From Sympetrum striolatum (Eukaryota; Arthropoda; Insecta; Odonata; Libellulidae): a DNA stretch of 64,000 bases. The notes beneath the pieces are model-generated. The model was not told where the DNA came from. It saw nothing but the letters and a program-made list of their open reading frames with translations, and searched no databases. The number at the start of each line of letters is the position of its first letter. Position 1 is the first letter of the stretch. The translations under genes and the position numbers were made by a program. The stretch covers positions 58,970,939 through 59,034,938 of the forward strand of contig OX388351.1 in the NCBI GenBank assembly GCA_947579665.1, written 5' to 3'. Shown in pieces: positions 1-10,870 of the stretch.

Positions 1-1282
1 AAATAAACTGATCTAAATTGATTTTTAAACAGAATTTAGTTTCACCTAAGTAATCCGCACTTTTTTGGGGTTACTCGTAAGCATGCTATGCAAAATTAAG
101 TTGTAAGAAAATATTTCAACTAGCGTATTTTTATCTAAATAACGCATTCAACCTAAATAATGTTACATAATATATTTAATCTGAAATAGCCGCCGGACGA
201 GAACAAGGAATCTATTCTGCATCACTCCTTTATCTCAAAAGTGTTACAGTATTTTCTTAAATTATTTTTCTCTTTGGTGAATATCGCAATAGTGCTACTC
301 AAAGGATAAAAATTATATTTATCTCATCATATATTATTCTATTTGTATCATCATTTAACATTACATTATTTTATTATGCGGCCGAGTATTTATTTATTTT
401 TTATTATTTTCATTTATACATGCTTATGTTGTGTTTAATTGGGTTCCTTGTATGTATGAATGGTAATAATTTTTATGTATGCATGGTAATATTTTTATTT
501 ATTTATTATTTTTAATAAATTTTTATTAGTTAACGTCGCAACCAATTCTTGCGACTAACTTTCGGCAGTTTTGTACAATAAATAAATGCGAGAATAATAA
601 TTTGCCGAATCGTCTTTTCGTCTGATTGAACGCGACCGCTGAGTCCATAAACCCTGATTTTCACTTAATCATATTGGCCCGATAATATAAAGCACCAATC
701 TCTTTTTCGTAATGTAATATCCTGAAATAAATTCCAATGTCATGGAGTCTTTTTAAATATTATTCTTCCTTTCGTAAATTGATCAGCTAATCCTTTCCCA
801 ACCACTTACGGAAGTATAGCTGCAATCTTATTTGCAACTATTGTAAATGTTTTTAGTAATTGAGTAGTAAGTAGTAAGTAGTAGTGTCTAAATAGGTATT
901 TGCATTGCTAGTGGAAAAGAAGATGAGGTTGGCCTGGTATCTAATTCCCGCTGGGCCCAAAAAGCAGCCTTCGTGGAGTCATTGAAGGTCACACTAGGAA
1001 TTTGCCCCTGAAAGACTCAAGTTCTAACGAAGTCGCAACGTTTTAGGTAGCGAATTAGAACCCCAGTTATTCCATTGAACCAAACATTTTCAGGTATAAA
1101 ATTCCATCAGGAATGTTCGCTGCATCGGCATGGAAGTCCGCTTCAAATCCTCTTTCCCACTTCCGAAATATCTTGACCGCGAGTTCCTTATCCTCATTTC
1201 CATTCGGAAGGGTAGGTGTGAGATACGGAAGCGTGCGGTTTTCCCGCAAAAGAAAATGACGACGGAAATGAGGTTGGGGGGC
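1..1282. other. AT-rich non-coding stretch
   Basis: No gene, RNA or clear repeat is supported here. The sequence is AT-rich with short TATTTA-type low-complexity runs around 380-540. Short open frames near 1067-1350 on the minus strand show no family resemblance and overlap one another in different frames, so they are taken as chance. Confidence 0.6.
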
Positions 1283-1510
1283 ATTTTTTTCTGCTTCAAT
1301 TGATGTCTCCCATGAAAACTTTCGTTTTTGATCAACATTATTGATGTCAAATACTCCCAGCCATCATTCGAGCAGGAATAACGTGAAGAATAATGACTGA
1401 TTTATTTACTAATTTAATAAGCTTACATACAGGGTCTAATTTCGTTAGCAATTAGAGAATTATTATTAGAAAAATATAGAAAATTTGCTGAGAATTTCAA
1501 ATTGAATGCT
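1283..1510. repeat. Dispersed repeat, copy 1 of 2
   Basis: This stretch aligns by eye with 9008-9260 in the same orientation. Shared blocks, in order, are a T-run followed by CTGCTTCAATTGATGTCTCC (copy 2 has CTGCTGCAATTG), then CATCATTCGAGCAGG with an ACGTGAA block after it, an AT-rich middle, and GAATTTCAAAT near the end. The copies differ at many positions, so the family is old. No coding capacity or terminal inverted repeat is visible. It could be part of a larger non-autonomous element; the class is unknown. Confidence 0.6.
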
Positions 1511-1708
1511 CAACCACAAAAACAATTAATAAGCTATTGTTTGAGGAAAAATCTTATTTCGTTCTTAAATTCTTCCTCCTCCTTTAGTTCTAAATTTGAA
1601 TTCATTTTTTAAATTAATGTATATTTTTCGCATTGTTTTTAAAGAATAGGCGCCGGAGTCTATATCTGTATTTTTTCTCCCCCAAACTAGCGTACCAATC
1701 TATGGGAG

Positions 1709-1972
1709 TAATGCGTAATCTTTACGTTATACTTTTCGTAAAATTTTAGAAGAAAATTGAAATTCAAAACTAGATTTTCATTAATTTACTGGAAATGATC
1801 CTAATCCTATTGCCTGTCGTTATACTAATTATATGATGTACGACCATAATAACATTAGTATAACGATAGGTGATAGGATTACGACCATTTCCAGTAAATT
1901 AATGAAAATATAGTTTTGAATTGAAAACTTTTTCAAATATTTCACGATAAGTATCTCGTAAAGATTATGCAT
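1709..1972. mobile_element. Foldback (long inverted-repeat) element
   Basis: Two arms of roughly 125 and 120 bp face each other: the left arm about 1709-1834 and the right arm about 1854-1972, separated by a ~19-bp loop (about 1835-1853). Matching segments include GTCGTTATACTAAT on the left against ATTAGTATAACGA on the right, and CATTAATTTACTGGAAATG against CATTTCCAGTAAATTAATG. The outermost matching words are ATGCGTAATCTTTACG and CGTAAAGATTATGCAT. Structure fits a foldback MITE; no target duplication was identified. Strong hairpin potential if transcribed. Confidence 0.7.
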
Positions 1973-2264
1973 TTCGCCAACTTTCAAAGGGTTCCCGAAC
2001 TTACTATATCCCGCGGAAACGCCAAGCAGAAAAAATGTCAAATTCTGGCTATAGAAAACGTCACATATCGTGGGAACAGCTACATACCACCTACCTATCT
2101 ACGATCAGAAGTTTACTTTTCTCCTACTCAGCGTTTTCGGAGGAAGAAAAGTAGTCCGGGAACTTTCTGATGTGGTAGTATCTTTTAGCAATTATTTGAA
2201 AAAAGTTTCTATATCAGTACAGGCTTACTTTACTTACGGACATGAGGTTAAGACCTTATAGAAA

Positions 2265-2640
2265 GCAGGCATTTCATAAGGACGGAGGAAAGAAGGAATG
2301 GCGATAGACGTGTAGAACGAGGAAGGAGATAAAAATGTAGGAATGGAGAAGCATTGGCGAGTCCGAAGGCTGTTAATTCAATTTTCATGGCCGGATCCCG
2401 TAGGGGTAGGGAGGCGAAGGAGAATGTTGGTAAGGTTTTAGAAATTAGAGACACTGCCGCGTCAAAGGGGTTTTTGGGTTGGCCCCCCGAGAGGCTGCAG
2501 GGGCCGGCAGGAGATTGGATATCCTTAGGGGCACAAGAAGAAATGGGATGTATGAGGAGAGATAGGCAAAGAGAGTGGCTGGAGAAAATCGTGTGGGGAT
2601 TTGGAAGAGGGAGCGATATTTCTTAGGAGTTTCTGTTAGG
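2265..2640. other. Purine-rich tract
   Basis: The plus strand is dominated by G and A (GGAGGAAAGAAGG-type words), the reverse of the many pyrimidine-rich tracts elsewhere in the window. It carries a 90-codon open frame at 2354-2626 with no recognisable domain, best explained by low stop-codon frequency in this composition. Confidence 0.45.
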
Positions 2641-2867
2641 AACGAAAAGGGGTTTGTTAGAGATATTTAGGATGGGATAGGGCTCGGAATTGCCTATCCG
2701 ATGAACTTCTATTGTTTCATCGTATATTTTTTACTCCTCGAATTAAGTTTTAATGATACCGAGAGAAATTATTTTCTTTCTTTTACTTCTATGACCATTG
2801 AAATAAGGATCGATTAATTAATCAGTGATTTCATGATCCAGTCTTATGGTTAACTATCATGCGCTTA

Positions 2868-2991
2868 GCTCCCAGATAGTCATGTGGCCAGCACGTTTGC
2901 CTTTGGTGAAAGCGGTCCCGGGTTCGATTCCCGGTGGGAGCCAATGTACGAAATGACCTAAGCTGTCGAAGCACTTTTAACAATACTACTA
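2868..2991 (+). mobile_element. tRNA-derived SINE (copy 1)
   Basis: A tRNA-like head begins with GCTCCC and ends with GGGAGC, which pair as an acceptor stem. It contains a perfect B-box arm, CCGGGTTCGATTCCCGG (5-bp stem, 7-nt loop), and an A-box-like TAGTCATGTGG. No regular anticodon stem can be drawn, so it is not a functional tRNA gene and no isoacceptor is assigned. After the head comes a ~45-nt body ending in a (CTA)n tail. It is flanked by a 14-bp direct repeat, CTATCATGCGCTTA at 2854-2867 and CTATCATGCACTTA at 2992-3005 (one mismatch), the target duplication expected of LINE-driven retrotransposition. A second copy lies at 59877-60003 with the same body, so the boundaries are well supported. 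Confidence 0.88.
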
Positions 2992-3005
2992 CTATCATGC
3001 ACTTA

Positions 3006-5470
3006 CTCGTTTATTTTCATCAAGAGAATTTCCTTGTTTATTTATCATGTTTTACCAGTCCGGAGATTGGTTTTTAGAAGCCGCCCTGCTCCCAGTACTT
3101 GGGAAGTATGCTTATTCAATCCCCAAAAATGATTTTCGTCACTATATATAATAGTCTTTCTCTATGATACCTCCCCACCTTTATTCCTGCCGATACTGTC
3201 TCAAACAGACGATTTTGCTTTAGTGAGTGCCCGATTGTTATCAGATTTCCAGAGACTTTTTTCTTCATTTTTTTTTCATCTAAGGTGTTCATAATTTATA
3301 CCCTTCATATTTATACATATGTTTTACTTCAGCATTATCAGTACGAATGGATGTGTAAATTTATTTAATGATATAGTACACCGCTATTACGTAAGATGAC
3401 TTATGGATGGCATACTATGAAAGTATTTTCTTTGAGGGCCAGAAGGAAATGTTTTTCTTAAAATGCAAGGAATTATTATTGATTTTCTATTTTTTCATAT
3501 CCAGAGTATTCGTGGATATAGATATTGCGTGAATATTTTTATTTTTAATTCTATATCTAGATACCCTACTTTAGTTTGATGAGAACCCTACGTAATGTTG
3601 ACAAGTCACTAAATTTAAAATATCTGAAAAAAGACGAGGGAAAGATACTTTACTTCAAACGAGGATGAGTGAACCTTATACCCCCAAACCTAAAAACTAA
3701 ATGAGAATAGGGATATGACTGAGACTCAATCCCAGGTCTACCTCAGCTGCCCTGGGTTGGAGTCCAAATCATGTCGCTAAATTTCGCTTATGATTATCTA
3801 CGCGTAACATATCATTGAATAATCTTATACTTTATTATATATATATATAGCTTCATTCCGCATTGTTTTATTGATTTTGGTGATTTTATCATTACTATGA
3901 AGGATTTTTTCTCTGCAAGGCAGAGACAGTACTTATTACGAAGGGAAACAGCATGTGATAGTGCTGTACAGAGGGTATTGAATATATATTTTATTATTAT
4001 GTATCTTTTTATTATTTACATTAAAATAAGTTCTAATGGATCTGCATGGTGTGCTAGAGTATAAAGTACATATAATATACATATAATCTATTATATCATA
4101 TACATTATACATGTAATATAATGTATCTAAATTTGGCTCGCTCTCTTTTTTCTTTAGGTTTAACTAGATTAAATCCGTATAAAATAATTGATTCCATATG
4201 TTTATCATAGAAATGTTCCGTTCAGTCGTAATCCTTAGATCTTTTGTATTTTAAAATATGCTCACATAATGGAAAATGAAAACACATTTATCCTTGAGGC
4301 GAACTCTTTCATTGTGAATCAAAAATCTTTCAAACAAAGAGAGATAGAAAACAGTACAAAACAATACATCTCCTTTGATGAACGACGAAAAATGGATTTA
4401 ATCTATTAAAATTAAATTTTTTGATGTTTACCCCTAATTTCCCTTCCTCTTTTGCGCGATTGCGTAACCCGTCAGCGAAATTCCTTTGATCGTAAACCAT
4501 AAACATTTCTTTCGTGAATCCAAGAAAGGAAGCGTTTGTAAAGCCTGACCTAGAGGATTAAATTTTTCAAACTGTGCTGCCGTTATTAAGGATTCCTTTG
4601 AAATCATTAAGCAGCCACCCTTTTTTTAATATATGTCTGCGCTAGAGGAAATTGCTTTAACTTATGTTTCCGTTACGATGGCATAGAATCGTCTGGCTTA
4701 TCAGTAAAATGCTAGAAAAATATCCCCTGTGTTCTCTATTTCTTTAGTTGATATGGTTTTTTAGTGTGCTTGCTGTAATAGTTCACGAGTTTAAATTTAT
4801 ACCGCTACTTCTTTTCGGTATTTTCCCCTTGTATTACTTTACACATATATATGATTAATATTTTACTCTTGCGGTGAGGGTTCCGCACAAAAATTTTGCT
4901 CTGCTAAATAAATAAAAAAGAACGACTACCACTAACTTACATAGAAAAGAAGAAACCACTTCATACAAAGAAACTGAAATATATCTGCTTCTAGATATTT
5001 GGTAAAATCTAATAAACACTAACTAGTACACGAAAATAATTGATATAAAATATTAAATAATTGATATAAACTGTATATTTATTGGATATGGATAACTAGA
5101 TATGGATATGGATAACTTACAGCAATCACAGAAGGATTTCGGTTGTTTGGGAAATCTCCGTAACTGAATGTTTGTGAAAAACATTACGCTGTTAAATCAA
5201 TAAAATTATGACTACCTCTAATTTACAATTACGAAAATAAAGTAACATTTTTTCCAATGAAAGATGAATAAGGAAATTTGGAAAAATTTGAACATGTGAT
5301 ATACTGAGTTTATTATGTATTATTTAATTCGTTGTTTCATATGAGATTTACTTTTGGAAAAAAATGTTGCATTTCTTCGTAATCAGAATGTCTTGATTAG
5401 AATTCTCTGGAGGATACCCTTATTGGGTAGGGCACAAGGGATAAGAGATACCTTTATGAATATCAGCTTT
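3006..5470. other. AT-rich non-coding stretch
   Basis: No gene is supported. It contains an AT-rich, partly palindromic run of TACATATAATATAC-type words at about 4060-4130 and a short tandem duplication of GATATGGATAACT around 5085-5120. A degenerate B-box-like word (CTGGGTTGGAGTCC) near 3751 is too diverged to call a tRNA relic. Confidence 0.55.
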
Positions 5471-5601
5471 TTACTTTCTCCATATACGAAGTATAGAGAA
5501 AGTATTGTTTTCATGAAAAAAATCGACTTCGAGATTTCAACGGAAAGACATGTTTTGGGGTCCCTAGAACACGTTTTGACCATTTTCGGAATGATGACTG
5601 T

Positions 5602-5640
<39 letters not shown>

Positions 5641-6505
5641 TGTGTGACAGTGGGCGCTCTAACGTGAAAACTATTAGTCGTATCAATACCAAAATTCATA
5701 TATAGTACTGTAGTGTGTGCTGTCAGAGTTGTTTAGTTTTTGGAGTAAATCGGTAAACCGGAAGTCGAGCTTCATTCATCAAAGCTCATTTCCGGTTTTC
5801 AAAATATCTCCATAAATATGATATATAGGTATATTGTATGCCTTATAAAGGTTTTAGATAATGTGTTTTACTATAACTTTTGTATTTAACATATTTTTGT
5901 ATCACCGGTTGATTAGGAGTTATTCGTGAAATACTGATCAACCGGAAGTAGCTGATTATGTACTTTGTGGGCGCTCTAACATGAAAATTATTTGTCGGAT
6001 CAACATCAAATTCCATATATAATATTTTGGTTTGTGTCGTTAGAGTTGATTAGATTTTGGAGTAAATAGGTTAACCGAAAGTCGAGCTTCATTCTTCAAA
6101 GCTCATTTCCGGTTTTCAAAATATCTCCATAAATATGATATTTAGGTATATACTATTATTTATAAAAGTTTTAGAAAATGTGATTTACTATGACTTTTGT
6201 ATGAAACATATTTTTGTATCACTGATTGTGTAGGAGTGATTCGTGAAATACTGATAAACCGGAAGTTGCTGATTATGTACGTTGTGGGCGCTCTGGGCGC
6301 TGGGGCGAAAGGCCAATTTCATCTTTTTTCATCGAACATGTCCGGAAATCATTATTTATATTGTGACGTAAAAGATAATATGATATGAATTAATCACTTA
6401 TCTTCCAAGTTTAGATTGAATATAGAGTTCGAAAATACTGTAGTAGATAAATATTTACATCTAACATATGGAGAAAGTCATGTGCTGGCCACATCAGATT
6501 TTTTT
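5471..6505 (+). mobile_element. ~1 kb dispersed repeat with internal ~317-bp subunits, copy 1
   Basis: Opens with ACTTTCTCCATATACGAAG followed by GTATAGAGAAAGTATTG, which together form a hairpin (CTTTCTC against GAGAAAG), and ends with ATATGGAGAAAGTCATGTG then CTGGCCACATCAGATTTTT. The outer ACTTTCTCCATAT and ATATGGAGAAAGT are inverted, suggesting short terminal repeats. Inside, a block marked by GGGCGCTCT recurs at 5652, 5970 and 6286 (spacing 318 and 316). Each block carries ACCGGAAGT, a TTTTCAAAATATCTCCATAAA word and ACTTTTGTAT. Two more copies lie at 57383-58178 and 61036-61697, all in the same orientation. No protein coding. Class not established: a non-autonomous DNA element is the leading reading. 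Confidence 0.75.
5598..5646. repeat. (TG)n microsatellite
   Basis: An interrupted TG repeat of about 24 units, broken by two TATG interruptions, sits inside the first dispersed repeat just before its first GGGCGCTCT block. Copies 2 and 3 have only short TGTGTG/GTCTGTCTG runs at the equivalent position (around 57515 and 61160), so the repeat expanded from a seed already in the family. Confidence 0.95.
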
Positions 6506-6980
6506 CTTAGAGATAATATCTTTGGAATTTATTATTTGTTATCTAACAGAAGTATTGATACTGCTTTTCTGCATGATTGACTAGTTTGTTGAAAACTCAC
6601 GAACTGTTTGATTATCGGTTGTCACAAATGCATTATGAGAACGAATCATAAAGGACTGTTGAAAGAGGGAAGAATAAACAATTTTGCCTGCGACGAGTCA
6701 TCCAGGCACTATAATTCATAGTTTCCTGTGGAGCTTAATTTGTTTCTCATTGATCAACATTTTATTGTACGCCTATTTTATGTTCGCTCGAAGGCTACTG
6801 TAATAAATTCGGTAAAAACCACTACCTCACCTACCAGTTATTCCTAAAGCGGGGATAATGTTGCATATTTTTAGGGTATTTTTATGTAAGATAGGTAAAT
6901 CAGATAAACACAATCAGATTACCAAAGAGAACTTAGTCAAACGTTCCATCTAAATTATTTCCCTTTCTTTTCTTTTTCAG
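6506..6980. other. Non-coding; upstream flank of a candidate exon
   Basis: No gene or repeat is visible. The last ~20 bases form a pyrimidine-rich run ending in CAG that would act as the 3' splice site of the candidate exon at 6981. Confidence 0.4.
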
Positions 6981-7051
6981 GTATGCCGAATGATCAGTCG
7001 GACTGAATAGGGGAAATTCCTCGTACGCTGTGGATTGCAATTCATCGCTCG
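6981..7051 (+). other. Candidate 71-bp non-coding exon
   Basis: Immediately upstream is a strong 3' splice signal, CCCTTTCTTTTCTTTTTCAG (6961-6980); immediately downstream is a consensus 5' splice signal, GTGAGT, at 7052-7057. The 71 bases between have a stop in all three frames (first stops within 30 bases), so if used this would be a 5' UTR exon, an lncRNA exon or a poison exon rather than coding. It is GC-richer than its flanks. The splice-site pair is what is seen; exon use is inference. Confidence 0.4.
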
Positions 7052-7696
7052 GTGAGTGATTCTTTATATTTACATTCTAAAGTTACTGCACTTTTGTTTT
7101 CAGTTTCAGTTTTATAAAATTCATTGCGAAAGATTTATTCGCACTTTTTCATTCATAGTGTTTTTAAGGTCAGTTTAACAGAGCTAGTTTGAATATAGTT
7201 TCTGTATGTGAATTAATAATATATAACATTTCTTTGGATGCCCGCAGAAAAATAATTTATATTTTCTGACATCGTTCCATAAAACCGCAAGATAAAAGGT
7301 GGTGGTGGGCCAGATACAGGCCCAGATATATCATAGATATTCAGCTGTTTCTTTTTCTCAATCACTTATCGATTCTAATGTTCTTCTCTCTTTGTCCTTA
7401 TTGTATCGATATAGTAGATATATCTCGAAGGAATCGTCGTTTATTTCGACTATAGTATGCTATCGATTATCAACTTTTATTTCTTCTAACTCTTCTAAAA
7501 GTATGACGATCAAACTTAATTTCCCTATCTGTAAACTATTGCGTTTTCCCGCACCGTGGGTTTTTCTCTGGAAGCCTTCAGCCCAGGAGTTTTTTTCCCA
7601 CACCGCATTCTTTCATGGGGTTTATTTTTTACAATTGTTTTCATTTTTGTTATTTTTCTTGTATCGGATTTTGTATTATAATGTCATATGTATGAC

Positions 7697-7795
7697 TACA
7701 GAGGTTAGGTGTAAGAGAGAACTACCTGGGCCTAACCTCACCACAATAAAGGGTCTAATAATAAAAATAATAATAAAAATAACAATGAACTTCGG
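7697..7795 (+). mobile_element. Retroelement 3' end with simple-repeat tail (copy 1)
   Basis: The sequence GGTTAGGTG, AAGAGAG, then CCTGGGCCTAACCTCACC and AATAAAGGGTC is followed by an (AATA/AAT)-rich tail. The same word order appears on the minus strand at 48325-48395 and 56894-56985, where the tail is TTAGTTAGTT-type. A shared unit ending in a variable short-repeat tail is the hallmark of the 3' end of a non-LTR retrotransposon or SINE. The inverted pair GGTTAGG/CCTAACC gives a small hairpin. The parent element is not identified. Confidence 0.6.
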
Positions 7796-9007
7796 TGCCG
7801 TAGCAGTAATCATGATAAAAATTACATCATCTAGATGTATCTCGAAGTGAAATTCGACACGCAGATTAATGGGTCAGACTTTAAGTACCCAAATGTCATC
7901 AGCATTAGACCTTCGCTGCAAACATCGAGTGATCGATTCAATCACTATTAATCAAATCACCGGTGGCGATTCGTTACGTAACTCGGACTGCATGTTGTCA
8001 TTGGATTTTATTTGCCTGAGATACCTTTGATGCAGAAGCGGTGTCGACTGCGTGGAGATACATGGCCGATGCTTGACGAAAGCGTTAAATTTTTCAAAGC
8101 ATCGTATCAGATGGTCCGATGCAAATATTGATTTGCAACCATGGGGAACTCGCTGACCTCACGCGACCCGAATGCAACTATCGGCAGTGCATTCTAAATA
8201 TGCATTCCATTCGTGGAAAGCGACAAAATCATGCATCTACTTCAAAGAATATGTGACTCAATGCCTAGCGGGTTTTTCAAATTCGAACGATAAAATTGTG
8301 TGCCTTATTAATCTCAAGAAAAACAGCCAATTACACGGGTCTCGGAATTTTTTATGTAATTCACTACTGCGAGTTGTTAGGGTGACCTTTCCAGATACTC
8401 GATTATACAGCCATTTATCATGTGCTTATTGTGAATAGGAGAGGATAACGAAAGGTTGGCAGAGAGACTTCTGTTGCTCCGTATTTTTTCTGTATCCAAT
8501 TTACTCAATTAATCCTTATAACTTCTTGGAACAGAATGTAGTATGATTTCGGTAGATTTTTTTCACTAGCTCATACTTGCATTTTGTAAATTTAATAAAT
8601 TTAGAAATTTTCGTAGCTGCATTTAGAACCCAGTTGTCCTTTTGAATACTCTCAGTACATCCATATACATCCATTGCCTCTTTTTACAGCAAAGAGCCTT
8701 AGGGCGAACTTAGTATATGTGTGAAATCTTCCTTTGAAGCAAGTTGATCTTGGATTTGAGCTGTAAAATTAGTTCCTCTGTCTTTTACGTCTGAGAGTGA
8801 TTCATCATTAAACAACTTACTTTTTTAATAAGCGCCGTTGCTTCGAACATAGTTATTTTCATAAAATCAAAACAAGAGCTTAATCAATTTTAATTGAATT
8901 TTACGATAAAGATATCATCATGCATCGAATTCAACCTATTGAAAATAATTATTCGTCTTTATTTCTGGATATATTTCAGCCAAAGGTAACTATTCTTAGA
9001 ATAAACC
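7796..9007. other. Non-coding stretch
   Basis: Nothing is supported beyond short chance frames. The first ~350 bases (7850-8190) are less AT-rich, with scattered CpG, but show no recognisable motif. Confidence 0.45.
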
Positions 9008-9260
9008 CCATTTTTTTCTGCTGCAATTGATGTCTCCAATTAAGCTATACAACTTACTTAGAATACTTGGTATAACAAATTCCAAGGCATCATTCGAGTA
9101 GGGATGACGTGAACAATAAAATCTGACTTATTAAATAACTTAATTGACCCACGTACAGCATCCAAAAGTCGTCAGTTAACAGGAAATAGTGAAACCTTAT
9201 TAGAATAATGTAGCAAGTTGTCAAAGAATTTCAAATCAATTCTCAAGAATAAAAAATTAA
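9008..9260. repeat. Dispersed repeat, copy 2 of 2
   Basis: Partner of 1283-1510 in the same orientation. It begins with a T-run plus CTGCTGCAATTGATGTCTCC, includes GCATCATTCGAGTAGGGATG and GACGTGAACAATAA, and ends near AAGAATTTCAAATCAATTC. Differences from copy 1 are spread evenly and include small insertions, as expected for an old interspersed repeat. Confidence 0.6.
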
Positions 9261-9419
9261 TATAAATCAACTCTAAAGAATTCTATTGCGATTACCTCAT
9301 ACACGTTGGAATAAATAAATAATTTCGTTCGAAATTTCTATTTATTTATTTATTTTACATCGATTCATTCACAGCCAAATTTACTAATTACAGTGAATCA
9401 TAATAACAGTGGAGAAAAA

Positions 9420-9720
9420 GTATAAATAGAAATAAACATATACTTAAATATGAACAAAGGAGCATGGATATGCAACCAAACATTTGTATAAATTAAAAAA
9501 TATGAAATAGAATTAAATTAAATTAAATGGGAAAAAATACAACAAGAAAATATGAAAATATAATAATACTAAAGTAAAATAGGGAATGTAAGGATAAAAT
9601 ATACAATAATGATGGGGAAAAATTTTTAAAAAAATATTAGTTACAAAGATTAAAAAAGACAAGCAACGGGACACCGAAATAAGCTAGAGCAAAAATTAAT
9701 GAATGGAAGAAGGGAGTGAA
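9420..9720. other. A-rich, T-poor tract
   Basis: The plus strand is strongly biased to A with few pyrimidines (GAAAATATGAAAATATAAT-type words, a short AAATT repeat around 9510-9530). Similar purine-biased stretches occur around 15050-15250, 16640-16880 and 26640-26890. No coding frame is convincing on either strand. It could be an intronic or transcribed strand-asymmetric segment, or a diverged retroelement tail. Confidence 0.4.
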
Positions 9721-9770
9721 TTAATGGGGGAGAACAGTTCAAGGGAAGGGTCCTTTAATACCTTGTTGTA

Positions 9771-9847
9771 CACTCCTGGCCAAAATTAACGCAGCACCTC
9801 CCTAGCAATTCTAACGGCCGGTGCTGCGTTAATTTTGAGCAGGAGTG
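9771..9847 (+). mobile_element. 77-bp Tc1/mariner-type MITE, copy 1
   Basis: A near-perfect palindromic element: CACTCCTGGCCAAAATTAAC followed by GCAGCACC on the left, and the inverted form ending GCAGGAGTG on the right. It is flanked by TA at 9769-9770 and 9848-9849. TIRs of about 28 bp and a TA target are diagnostic of Tc1/mariner insertion. A copy of identical length but opposite orientation lies at 18397-18473; the asymmetric centre (CTCCCTAGC / GGCCG) shows the orientation. No transposase is present, so mobilisation was in trans. Confidence 0.85.
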
Positions 9848-9867
9848 TACATTAACACGTATTACTT

Positions 9868-10110
9868 GTATATGTCTATGTAATAACCCTGCACGCCGCC
9901 TTTCGGCGTGTGGCAAGGGGTGCAAGCACCTCGACTCTATTTTCCTAAACGGTTGCTTTCGCGTATACTTCACGGAAAAAATGAATTTTTGAAACGATTC
10001 GTTTTAGCATCTATTTCCCTAATCTTTCTGGCAGTATCAGAACGGCCCATATAACAGGGGGGTCGCATTATATCGGTTACATCATCTGAGAACGTAATTT
10101 CTCTGAACTT
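9868..10110 (+). repeat. Dispersed repeat with CCCTGC hairpin head
   Basis: Begins TATGTCTATGTAATAACCCT and continues into GCACGCCGCCTTTCGGCGTGTGGCAAGGGG, in which GCCGCCTTTCGGC forms a hairpin. The head recurs on the minus strand at 44297-44352, where it is preceded by CTACATCTACATCAACATTA. From memory, hairpin-bearing ACCCTGCAAGCC-type repeats are common in arthropod genomes; the exact family is not assigned. The downstream limit (around 10110) is an estimate. Confidence 0.5.
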
Positions 10111-10349
10111 ATTTAATAAATTTATCCTTTGAATTTTTCTTCTATTCTTCTAATGATCCCATCCCATCTTCTAAAATTATGTTTAAAAGGCATGCACCGG
10201 AATCGATTTGTGTAATTGTTCTCTCGCTAATTGACAATCCGATTCATACGGAGAAGGCCTAATATTTACTAGATACTTCTTGTAAAATATTTCAAAAATT
10301 ATATTTTCATTTCTATTTGCAAACGGTTCTAAACCTATCGCGCCATGTA

Positions 10350-10870
10350 TCAGCAATTATTTGCAAAACGTAATTGTATCAGTGGACGTTTACTTTCTTC
10401 TCTATCCTCGGAGAAATCCTGTGGGAAAACCTTGTAAATCCAAGCAGCGCGAATACGGTGAAGGTTATTCGAGAAAACCGAGGTGGCGTACACCGGAGAG
10501 ACGTAAACAGCGTGCGGCATATTAAACCGCAAAAGGAAAATTAACGAGTGACAAGCTACCCCCAACTATGTTACGTGTTTGCGGAGCCGCTTCATACATC
10601 TGTGCTCGCACGCGTCTTTCTCACGGCCTTCTAATAGATACCGCAGGAGGTATTCTTTCGGCATTGTTTTGCGAACTTGAGGTGCCCTCGCCTTTGCTCT
10701 GTGTTTGCCTGCGATTCCGCGGGAGAACTTGTTTTTTGTCGCTGACTGCGGTTTTTGTCTTGGGTAAACATGTTTGTAGATTTCTCCTCATGAAAGCGGA
10801 TGGGAGAAGAGGAATGGAGCAGAGATTTCTTAGTGGGTTGCGTTTTGAGGACTGTAGCTAAAGAGGGTTT
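10350..10870. promoter_or_regulatory. CpG-denser patch, function unknown
   Basis: CG dinucleotides are clearly more frequent here than in the surrounding AT-rich DNA (for example ACGCGTC, CGCGGG, CACGCG between 10560 and 10730). Open frames occur on both strands (10350-10565 minus, 10568-10861 plus) but neither has a recognisable domain. It could be a regulatory element, a first exon region, or an old GC-rich repeat. Confidence 0.25.

Noticed and set aside
2868..2940. Functional tRNA gene
   Set aside because: Acceptor and T arms are good but no anticodon stem can be formed, and the unit is flanked by a target duplication with a SINE body.
5511..5699. Frames with Thr-His or Val-Cys runs
   Set aside because: Translations of the TG microsatellite at 5598-5646.
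7299..7850. 183-codon open frame, the longest in the window
   Set aside because: Hydrophobic/serine-rich composition without any domain, and its 3' part runs straight through the retroelement 3' end at 7697-7795.
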